64,000 nucleotides of DNA from Anas platyrhynchos (Eukaryota; Chordata; Aves; Anseriformes; Anatidae): NCBI RefSeq assembly GCF_047663525.1, contig NC_092594.1:37204001-37268000 (forward strand), given 5' to 3'. This document shows positions 45,120-57,100 of the stretch, one piece after another (the stretch's first letter is position 1; the number at the start of each line of letters is the position of its first letter). The translations under genes were made by a program, and so were the position numbers. Under the pieces are notes generated by a model that saw nothing but the letters and a program-made list of their open reading frames with translations, had not been told where the DNA came from and did not search any database.

Positions 45120-48100
45120 GTAATGATTTGATTTTTTTTCCCACCCATAACTGTTGTGTGCGGTGATTGCCATGGGTAGTTTACTAACAGCAGCCAGTAA
45201 TTCAGCACTGAGAGTGTCCCAGTGCATAAACTCTGTACGTACTTTAAGGGATTTACAGTAGTTTGAGCTAGGGTTCGGATTTCAAGCATTGGTTTCTGTA
45301 TCTTTGAAGACACGTCCATCACTTACCTGTTGTAAAACGTGTCATGCAGTGATTTTTCAAAGTTTATAGAAACTACCATTCCTCAATGCTTTTCATTTTC
45401 CTCAAATCCTTAATCTTTGTTGCTAGGTGTTGGATGGCCCATGGAACTGGGAATAGTATACAGAGCTTCTCAGCTCTAAATCACCACTGTGAAGGGGCAA
45501 AAGTCAATACCAGCTGACAGCTTACAGGGGACCTAAGTGAGTTGTTTAACACCGCCAAATTTGATGGCAGCATTGTTGCTTACATGAGGTGGGCATAGGT
45601 TCTGCTGTTGGACTGTGACATTTCTGCAATAGTTGCCTTTTCCTGACACATGATGAAGTGAGTTGACCTCAGTTCAGTTTCTAGTGGACTATTACCCCTA
45701 TCATCACAGAAAATCACAGTGGTAACTGGCATTGAGTGACACAAAGCTTTGCAGACCCATAGGAGAGGTTTTGTCAGAGGTGTGGATATGATAATTTACC
45801 ATCCCTAAAGATAGTCTCACAGATCAGTTTTAAGCTACTTTGAGTAATATGTGAAAATGCTGCCTTTACTATGCCAAATTTTGGGACCAAATGGATTATT
45901 TCAGACATTGGCATTTCCTAAGGATTCTTACTCTTATTAAAATTGCCCATGAGTTAAAATGTTTCCATAGATTAAATGATTTTTTTTTCCCATCTGTATT
46001 ATATCTTTGTCATTTCATGAAAAGGATTATTTGTGTTGTATGTAGTAGCATGGGATTGTGTTAGAGAACCCATGAAGTGTCTTTCAGTCCTGTTTTCTAC
46101 CTGGAGTTTTGCGGTTATGTGAAAATCATAGCTTACTTTATTGAAAAGAAATGTTTCTAGCCCACAGAGTTGACAAAGAAAGTATGAGACATAAACCTTC
46201 AGTTAGATGAAAAGACCCCAAATGTGTCATTTAAAAAGTCATCATTTTTATTTTGATCTTGTGGGTTTTGAGGTACAGCTCATAATACGCTTGGGATTGT
46301 TGATACTGCAGGTTGCTTTCTAAAGTCCTCCTCGTTGATTATGATGCCAGTAAGAGGTATGTGTTTTGTGGCATTGCAATCTTTTGTAAGGAAAACCAAG
46401 CAATGACTAAAGACAAAACCATGCTGTGTTATCAAATCATTTAGTTAGATCATAATTCTAGTGACCATATTTTTTTTCTGCATATGTGAGGAAACATTTC
46501 TCACTAACTGCTGCATCATCCGTGCCTAAAGTACACGAGGCCTCCACATAAGCCACCTTATGACTTATGACTTAGTGTTGTCCAGGCTTTCTGGGCTGCA
46601 ATAAAAGTGCTTTTATAACATCCTAATGATAGTTTTGGATAATCTGGATTTTAAAACAGGAGTGGTGTGAACAAGTGTCATCTCTTTCATATATGGTTTG
46701 CTTTCATCTCTGTCCATATGGCACTTTGTATGTACCAGGTGTCTGGGCATTTTGGTTTCAAGGTCAACTCAGAAAGAGCAAGTAGTAGCTCAGGCTCCCA
46801 GTCTTTTCAGAGATATAAAAGAATCTGCTTCTTTTAAAACGTGTAACTACTGACAGTTGTTATAGACTTACGTTGCAACTAAAATTCTGGCAATTATCAT
46901 GAGTGGTGCTACCTTTGAAGCAGCTGTTTGGCTAGTAATCTAAACTGTGCATCATTCACTTAGAGATCGGCCCTGCAAAATTTTACTTGTAGGAGTTTTG
47001 CTTTACAGGTAGTAGTTTCATTTCCTGTGTTGTAATGTTACTTAGGGTATTCAGCAGAATCAGTCTGTAAAGAAGTATAAATAAAAAGCTCAGTCTAATT
47101 GAACTTTCAAAACTACAAACTCGGGAGACGTAGTGTGTAGCAAGTGCTGATCTCTCAGGTTATATAAAAATACAGCAAATTTGAAGGGTACTCTGTTAAA
47201 TGTAAGTGAACAGTGTGCTACAATTGCTATGTGCCCAAGGTTAGCATGGGTAAAGATGTAAGCTTTAAGCAAAATAATGGTTCTTGTGATGTTTTTCTGT
47301 TATTAGAAGACTGCTGTCCGGTTTCTTCCTTTTTCTGTAGAAGAAAGTGGTTCTCAACAGCATGGATATGTCCTCTCTGTGAGGGATTATGTAGAATACA
47401 GGCCTAGAAACAGGCACTGCCTGCAGCCGATGTGCTCAGCTGCCCCTCAGGCTGCTCTGAGCTGCCTGGTACTAACCACAGAACTGAAGGCCAGGGAAGG
47501 TCTCTGTCAGTCTGTATCAGTAGAACGGAGGATTGAGATTATAAACAAAACTGTCTTTTAGAGCCAGTTTTCCCTTGGATTGATGGTGCTTAAAAAATAA
47601 TAATAAAAAAATCTGAACATGGGAAGTGATTAAAGCATGTTTTGAGGTAACTTCTCTACTGATAGATGGAGTATATGCTTAATATTGTGTTTTATTGTTC
47701 AGTACTTCAACAGGCTGGAAGAAATCCATCTCAGAAGACAGTTAATAAATACTGGACTTCTCAAACAACTACACTGAATTTTGATGATTTTTGTAGTATT
47801 TTAAAAGAAGAAACACCAGCCACAAAAACTGAATTGCTTGAGGCATTTAGGAAAATAGACACAGATAACACTGGATATATTTTACACGATGAACTTTATA
47901 AAATTCTTACAACAGTAAGTATCAGCTGAAACTTAATTATCCATTTGTAGCCCTTAGTAGAGATTTTGGAAATTGGATAGTAAAACTATTCCTGATCAAA
48001 AGAATCAATAACTGAAGTGTTTAGTTTTGTGTTTTCTCCAATTTTGGGTCTTATTTTCTGTGGCCAGCTATGATCTTTCTTCCATTCCATATAGTCTTTC

Positions 48101-51100
48101 AGTTGATAACCTGTCTGCCTATTTCAGCAGTTGCTCCTTGATGATGGAAACTGGCAGAAGGATGTTTTTAATACTTTCTCATACTTTGCTGAAGCCCCCT
48201 CTGTACAGCAAAGGAGCAGCAGAAGGGGAAGCACGTGTATGTGTCTCTCCCTTGATTCAGATAGTGCAAATCCCTCTATTCTCTACAGGGTCCCTCTGCA
48301 CCCCTTTGGGGTTATCAGCTTTTCTCAAGAGAGTTAATGACATATGTTTGCTGTTTTTCCTTTACAAGTTGTCTATGCGTATTCAGATACAAAGTTTAAA
48401 AACTAATGACATTTATCTACCTTATACGTAAAATATTAAGGTTAATGTTTTAGTCTTATCACAGCCATGATGTTATGTCACTTCTGTGATTTCACTGGAT
48501 CCTGTATTTAGTTCATCATGGTCTTAGTCTATGTGGGGTTAAGTCAATACTTTGGTTAGAGATGATGCATTGTCAACATGATGCATGCAGATGTTGCAAT
48601 ATTTACTTGTATATGTCAATATGCCTCAAATTAATGACGTATTTTAAAATATCTGGAGCTTTCTATTTAGCTACTGAACTGCCACCGTAGTATTGGATTT
48701 CATTGTATAATGTGAAAGGCTAGAAAAGCGTTTTTTAAAATAGCAGCTGAGATTTTTGTGGTATTCTGAGATTATAGAAACCGAGACAAACACCAAGGAG
48801 CAGGAACAGTTAAAAAATGGCTTGTAGTAGAATTCTAGTAGAGTGCTCCAAAGTGAGTATAAAACAAGTTTAAGGAAATGCAGAGGAGAGCAAACTGGGA
48901 CAGAAAGAAAAAACAATTTACATACCGTATTTGTTGTGGTTGACCCAACAAGGCAGACTTATTTATTCACCTTGAGCATAGTGACAGAACCTTCAGTCTT
49001 CATTCTGCGTGATCAGAAAGATAGAGTTGCAACGGTAAGGAAACATTCTTCATATAGGAGAAGACATTATAAGTACAAATGACTGAGAACAGGTATTCCT
49101 CAGCTTATGGAAGATCTGAAATCGAGTTAAGTGTCATTCACGATGGCTTTCTAGAAGGCATCACAAAATGGCATAAACTGATGCAATTAATCTGTTCAGT
49201 ATTTAGTAGCATTGTAGGGTCATATTTTTTTACTCTGACCTCTATTTTGATGATTAGATCAAAATCCATTTAAATACATTGCAAGATAAGATTTCCTGAA
49301 AGGATATTAAAATAATCTTCCTTTGTGTTTGTATTAAATGTGTGCTGTAGGCGATCTATTGATTGATTGATCAATAGATCACCGACATCATTCACTAGAA
49401 TCCAAACCTGAGATGTTTTTTGTTTTTAATTGCAGAAGGGTGAAAAAATGACTTTGGATGAAGTGAGTGCTATAACTAACCTAGCTGATTTTAACTGCAG
49501 TGGCAAACTCGACTACAAGAAGGTATGGCAAACAGTGATATTGTGTGTTCTTGATGTTATGGGCACTAATGGTATTATCAAATGCAGTACATGTGTTGGT
49601 CCAGTGATGACCTTACCCCAGCCCACCATCTCCCTATGTTCTGGAACATGGTTATGTCTTCTGGTATGTATTTCTGTTTCCCTCGTTTTTTCTGGCAGGG
49701 TACTGCCCTGGCCATTTTCCTTGCTGCAAGTGAACCTAATGCATTAGGCAGAGGCTAAGAGTAAGTGCAAAGCCTAACAGCATGGCTGAAAATAAGGGTT
49801 AAAGGAATGGAAGAATAAAGATGAGAATTGAAAGCAAATTTAGCTAACTTATGAGGATTGTGTGTGTAATATTTCACAATTCTTTGTATGGGGGGACAAT
49901 ATATACAACATGTATATGTTGAGCATCTAATTTTCAAGATGCAGCATCTTATTGATTACTCTGACAGCATCTCTATGCAACGACTGACATTTGGTTACTA
50001 ATGTTACATCTTAATTTTTAAAACTGAGAAGGAATATTTTGCTTACCAGATTACCTTTCTTTGTCCCAAGTTCTGTGACTTATATATGGCAACCAGTGAG
50101 CAGTGCTGCAAGACTGCACTAGAGAAACTGGAAGTTGATGGTCGATTGAAGCGTCAGCAGTTTGGAAGTGAAGGTGAAACTTCCACTGAAGGGATCACGC
50201 TGCCAGTATTGAAACCATCACCAAAAATCTCCAGGAAGACTGATCACAAACTAGCACCAACAAAAGGTATTTATTTTTCGTAACAGGAGCTTTCATTGTT
50301 TTAGAGATCATGTTCTGGGTCAATGAGCAGTTGAGTATTTGCTCTAATTTTTCTCAGATTAGTGAGGCTGTTGTCAACTAACATTAATTTCTACTGTGGC
50401 TAAATGTCCACAGTTACTTTTATATGGAGTCTATACTGTTTAAGTTACTTCAATTCTAAGAAATACTAAGGAAGTGCACAGATGACAAAACAGCAGTGCA
50501 AACTGAATGTACGTAGCTAAATCAACAACTGTACTAGCAAAGTTGCTCGAACATAAGGAACCAGAAAGTAAAAGCCTGGAAGTAATTGCTTTGGGCAACT
50601 GTGCATTTGAAGCAGGTTAAACTTATCCACTTAGGATAGATTTACCTTGATTCTAAGGTAAATGGAATCCCGTGGTAACAATTTCTTGTCCTTCAGGCAG
50701 ATTTGGATTCCAAGGTTCTCCATTTGTATGCCCATTCACCTGGGATGCACAGTCAGGGAAGTAAACACGTTTGGTTAATGAATGATTGTGTTAAATTATT
50801 GTAAGGGAAGTCAGTTTATCAGATTGAAGTTCTTGTTACCCAATTTTTTTTTCTGTCTGTGTAAGGTTTCATGACAAATAGCAGTAGAGGTGGGATACAA
50901 TCATGCAATAATAACTAAATATCTGTTTTTAGGTGACAGCAGAACTCCTTCAAGACCCTTATCAGCTCAAGGTTGCAAAGCATCCGTTTCTTCCACTATC
51001 AGCATGGATGCCAGTAGCAACAGAAACACAAAGCTAATTGAGCCACACACAATAAAGGTATCATGTAAGCTAGTCCTACTGAGATTATTCTGTTTTCCTC

Positions 51101-54100
51101 TAGGCACATATGTTACTGCATTTTAAATAAGAAACTGTTTTTCTCTGATTTTTAGCTTATGTTTTATTAACAGTTTGTCAAGGGCAGCTATAAACTATCA
51201 AGAGGTTTCCTGATACGTGTTATTACTAACATTTTTATATACTGTTGGTTTTGCTGACACCTAATTATTGAAAATAATTTTTCAGGTGTGAAGGTTTAAT
51301 AGAACAAAGTGTGTTTTTTATAAATGAAACCACTGTTGGATAAAACGTTTAATGACTTTTTGAGAAATTTAAAATTGAATAATTTATTAGGTTGGTGAGA
51401 ACTTTAAATGCTTAAGTAGTCTGAAAGATTGTGTATCATAAACCTTTACATGAAAGGTAATTGGAAATAAATAACAGATCTCTGAGCATATTCAGTTTGC
51501 TGGGCATTAATTTGTAAATATATGCTGTAGCTTGAAAATATTGATTTTTAGTTAGACTAATATGTTCTATCAGTATTTTCTTTTAAATAAATCACTCATT
51601 CAATATAATTCCTGTGGGAGAAAGACAACAAAGTCACTTTGCTAAGTCAATATTTGTAGAGTGTTAATATTGATCTTTTTCCTTTGTTTTCCCTTTCTCG
51701 ACTGAACCTTTACTAGTTTTCTTTCAACAGAAAATAATAGCTGTAGAAATATAAAACATTAACTGGAAACTGCTAGGATACATTAAAAATGTGCACCTTG
51801 AGACCTCTGTATAAAAGGAAAAAAATGGTTATGACCACATAGTATAACTGCTGCTAGAAAACTGAACTGATTGTTCTCATGAGTTACATTTTTGTTTCAA
51901 ATAACAACTCTGTATTTGTTATTGAACTCTGAAGTCCTTTATATCTTCGGCATTGCCATACAGTGACATTTGTTCTATATTAAAATTTAAAAACATAATC
52001 TCAAAGGAATTTTTTGCAGTCTGTTTAGGTATCTGGACCTCCATGCAATTTAACCTGCAATTTCACCTTGTTCAAACATGATATGTAGTACATAAAACCA
52101 TTGCACAGTTTCCCAATATTGGATCCCTCTTTCTTTGTACAAGCCAGTAAGAACTGCCTTGAAAAAAAGCAGCTGCGGATATTGAATACTATTGACAAGC
52201 ATCATATAAAAATTAAATCAATCAATAAACATGAATAAGTTTAAATTGAACTGCTAAATATGTTCACCCTAACTATTAAGGATCCAACACAAGCTCTGTC
52301 AAAATCAATGAACTTATTATACACAATAAGTCATTTGAGCTATAGATTGGAACCTAGAGCCCCCAAATTCTTCTTTTTTATCTTATATGTAGAAAATATA
52401 TTTATTCTGCAAGTTAAGTAAGAACAGCTGTAGAAATTTAAAACATTAACAGGAAACTTCTAAGATGTGTTAAAAATGTGCACCTTGAGACCACAGTATA
52501 AAAGTATGTAGAAAAAGTAATTTTTTTTCTGCAGTTCGTGTGTCTTTTGGGGACAAGAAATAAACATTGTGTGGATGCCCCGTCCCTGGAAGTGTTTAAG
52601 GCTAGGCTGGATGGCACTTTGAGCAACCTGGCCTAATGGAAGGTGTCAATGCCCGTGGCAGCAGGGTTGGAATTAGATGATCTTTAAGGTTTCTTCCAAC
52701 CCAAACCATTCCATGATTGCCATTGTGAAGTTGGACTGATTCTAATTTCATTTCTCTGGCAGAAGATTACAGTGAAAGTCAAAACATGGTGAACATCTAC
52801 ACTTAAACACTTCAAAACCCATGAATATGTTCATAGCTCTCCTCTCCTCTCACACCATTTTGTATGTCCCTTATATATTATTTTTTTTCCCTGAAAGAAA
52901 ATAGGTTAGAATAATTCAGGTTGAAGAGAACTTCAAAGATCATCCAGTCCAACACACAATCATCACTTAGCTCCCTACATTTACATCCCTGTTACTAGTT
53001 TGACATGGATAATTTAGAGAATATAGCACCACCTTATGCTCTCTGCAAGGATAACAGTTTAATATTTGGTTTCTAACACACTGTCAAACTCTTACTTAAC
53101 TGTTTCTATAGAATTTCTGTAGAAACTGTGGGACAGGCCTGAGGGTTCTTTAATTCATGAGTGATGAATTTAAGTAATGAGTAATTTATATTCTTAAGAA
53201 ATGTGTGTGTGTATATATATATATATATAATATATAAGAATATATAAATATTCTTAAGAAATGTAGAGTTCTGAGTGGAGAAATATAAATTGAGGATCAG
53301 AGCTGCATCTGTTACTGTGTTATTTGGCATCCTGGGTATAAGTGCATTAGCAAAGTCCAGTTCTTGCCTGATGCCTTTAGGTCATTGCCTGCAAAGTACC
53401 ACCAACTGTGAATGCATTGCAGTGAGGACTAACTTTTGGAGCTGTGAAATGAGACATGGCACTCTGATGAAGACTGTTTGGCCTTAAATTGAGTTAGGTA
53501 GGAGTCAGTCTCCTTACTGGGAGTTGCATGCAGACTTTCTGCAGACCCCCACTTTTTACAAGCTCACTTCTGATATCTGGGTTAATTTATCTCTTACACT
53601 GAACACTGCATAGATAAGTACAGCCACCTGGACAGAGCTCTCTGCTGAGATTACACCATGTTCTTCTGCTAGGCTGTGCTCAGAAACTTAATCTTCCATT
53701 GCTAGGAAAATAACTAGAAATAGTGGACTTAGTCAAGGCCAGGGAAGTAAAATCAAGGATGTCTTCCTTTCTTTGAGGCATACAACATGTCTATAAGAAC
53801 TTTATTTTTCTTTTGCTAAATGATATTTGAATTTGAAAATAGTGACTTACTGTTTAAAAAAAAAAAAAAAGTTTTGAAGCTTGTAGCTGTTTTAACATTT
53901 TAGCAAGATGATGACTTCTCTAGGAACTGTACTATTCACAAACGCTGCTATCTTCTGCGCGTGGCTGTCCAATGGCTTTAACAGAAGTCAAGAAGAATCA
54001 CTTGATTTTATGAGTACTTCTGTTTGGCACTCATCTGAGCAATAACTCCTCATTGTTTGCCTAACCAGTTTTTTTGCTTGCTTGTTTGTTTGTTTTTGTT

Positions 54101-57100
54101 TTGTTTTGTTTTTTGCTTGATTGGTCTGATAGAAGTAAAGTAACAAAATTCCAGTGTTTCAGTGATAAACCACACAACTAGACGATTTCATGAATACAGT
54201 TTGGTTCTTCATGACAATTCAAATTTAATTTCAACCATTAGAGCTTTGGGTAATCTGTACATTTTTTTTAAGCATTTTCATAAGCAAAGCAATGTTACTA
54301 ACTGATACACAAACTTGACTATGAAAAGGACTATGCGAGAAAATTCATTTTAAAAAAGAGCAGTAGATCAGTGCTACACCTTGTGGTGAATTTTATGCAG
54401 CATTCATTAAATTATCAAGTCAATATGTTTCAGAAAAGGAGTCTTTGTTTTGATAAAAGATCAAGGCAACCCTTGTATTTGTTTGGTTTCCAGGAATGGC
54501 AATGTGCACAATCCAGAGGATGCTTCTACTTAGAAGAAGATGGTGAAATCATTAGTCACAAATACAGGTTGCACATACCTCAAAGGTCTACAGTGTGTAT
54601 TACTATCAAGCCTTTAAACCTTCGTCAGGTAGAAGGTAAATGTATTTGTATCTCTTTGGAGAATTTTCCTCTCTAAAAAAATATTTTCTTTCCTCCTGCT
54701 GATACAACTTTCCTTTTATCTCTCACAGTATTTTGTGATATATTACGCTTATTGCAAATTTTTATAAATTTTGAAATATTTTTAAAATATTTTATAGAGC
54801 TTCAGAAGAGAATATGATGTAAGTTTCCTAAAATCCTTAATTGCAAATATCTGGGATCAAGAAACCTTAGTATAAAAAGACCTAATAAGTTGTAATGCTC
54901 TACTAATTGCAGAAAACATTGAACTATAGAACAGATTTTTTTATTATTACATTAACAGGGATCAATGCTGTAAATACAATAGAAATATCAATTTTGGAAG
55001 TCCAATACAAAACAAAGCAAAACTTTTTTTTTTTAATGTAAAGCATTTGTTTTGGGGATATTTTTCTTTTAGGAAAATCTTGTTATTGGTTGTCAGTGGA
55101 TACAGCTTTGTATGTTCTGAAGGAAAATGAAACCCAAGAAAATCTACAGCTTGTGGGCTTTACCGAGCAACAAAACAAAGAGGTTAGGTGTTTCTGTTAT
55201 ATTCCTATTTTATTTTTTATATCTTCAATGTATCTGTTTTTGCTGTATGGGAGTCCTCATATGTTGGCAAGGAATTCAAAACTATACTTAATCAGGCTAA
55301 AAAAGAGAGAAGAAATGTTGTTCTGTGCTTGTTCATTTTCAAAATGGACAGAATTTACACAAGGTATTATGTAATACCGTCTAAGTTATTACCTTTGGAT
55401 GGGGTGAATTGAAAGCCACGTGTTTGGAATTTTAATGAAGTTCATGTAGGGGAAGTAGTGTGTTGGCAAGTGTGGCCAAATTACTGGTTATCTGTATAAC
55501 TGTGGAAGCTCAGTTGTGTTCATATAAATGCCAAACCAAAAGTAATATTTGTTACAATTCCCTTTTATTTTCTTTCTGCTTGAAATATATAAGATCTTAA
55601 ACTTCACAGTGCACAGAACGTTCTTACACTATAGCAAGAAGAAGGGAGGAGAAGGAACTGGTACTCAGGAAGTATTCAACTTGCTTCTTAAACCCCAAGT
55701 TGCTTGTGAATTTTTACATAGTGAGTTGCTAGTTTGAACAAACCTGATAAATCAGAGAGGAAATGAAAAACTCAGTGGGTTTTGTCAGCCTGTTTCTGAC
55801 TGCTTTTGTTTTGAAGTTTAAGATTTGTAAAGAGTTACAGATCTGAAAAACGATAGGACTGCTATTAGACATTTACGGTAACAGTTGCTCTCCTCTCCTT
55901 TTTCGTCCCAAAAATCTCATAACTTTTATTGCAACTAGGAGATTCACTAGTTTTGGGTCTTCAAAATGACATCACACGGCATCTTACTGTAGACATTTTT
56001 TTTTTTAGGAAAGAATCTAGCATTACCAGTGCTTTCAAGTAATTAATCACTTTTGTTTGACTATTACTTGTAATAAAGGAAGGTAGCATTTGAGAAGTAA
56101 CTTAGATTTCTTTTTAAGAGCAGATGTCTGGATGGAAAGGGGAGCTTGCATCAGGATTTTACTGGCTACTCCCATTCACAACGGGCTGTAGGCTGAAGAG
56201 GGTGAAAACACAGATTACTGGAGAAGCAAAACTGGTGTACAGAGGTGAAGACAGTGAATTAGCTCTTACCAAAGAGTGCCGGTGAGTCATTTTCTCAAAT
56301 AGGCATAGTAACTGCTACAGAAGTATGCACTGTAAATAACACCTAGCTTTTTAGTAGCTGTACGTTACTAAAATAGTTATAAACTGAATAGCTATCAACA
56401 ATATTATGAAACAGTAGAAAAAATTTAAGTATTTGGAAATAATTCTGCCTTTTTCATCTTTCAGTGCAGCTTTATTGGATATATTTGAAACAATTGATTT
56501 GGATGGAAACGGCCTCCTGAGTTTGGAGGAATACAATTTCTTTGAGCTGAGAACTAGTGGTGAGAAATGTGATGAGGAAGCGTGGGCTGTATGTAAAGGT
56601 AAGTTTGTTGCTGCACTTGATACAACTAATTAGGGCTATAAATCTACTTGCAACCTGTCTGTAGCACCCTACTATGTGTGAAGTGGTATATAGTGTGGAA
56701 GGGCTAAGTATTTTGTAGCCTATATTAAGAACAGGAGAGGGAGCCTTTGTCTGGGAGTGTAGTGATAGGACAAGGAGTAATGGTTTTACACTAAAAAAGG
56801 GTAGCTTTAGGTTAGATATTAGGAAGAAATTCTTTACCATTTTATGATATTATTCTCTTCCCCCCTCCCCCCCCTTTTCTTCCTTCCTTTTCCAATCTCC
56901 TGTCCTTTGTTTTGCTTTGTTCTGGTTTGTGTGCCACTGGCCTATTAAGAAAATTCTTCCCATTGCTAATTGCAAAGTTCTGGAAGTTAAAGATGTTGTG
57001 GCTGCCAAAAAGCACAGGTTTTCTAATCACAGATCATATAGTGAATTGGGCTGTAACAGGTATTTATTGATTCAATTTCCTTTCTGTAGTTTAAGCTGAT

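Larger units (their letters stand above)
51058..54493 (+). other. EFCAB7 intron 6
   Basis: The 3.4 kb intron holds a 79-base sequence in two copies (51739-51817, 52426-52504), two CR1 fragments in opposite orientation (52569-52722 plus, 52908-52990 minus), a (TG)(TA)n tract at 53188-53264 and a TTTG/TTTTG tract near 54079-54115. Confidence 0.8.

Noticed and set aside
48027..48431. 134-codon plus-strand frame in EFCAB7 intron 3
   Set aside because: It lies between two well supported exons, has no flanking splice logic in phase, and shows no domain.
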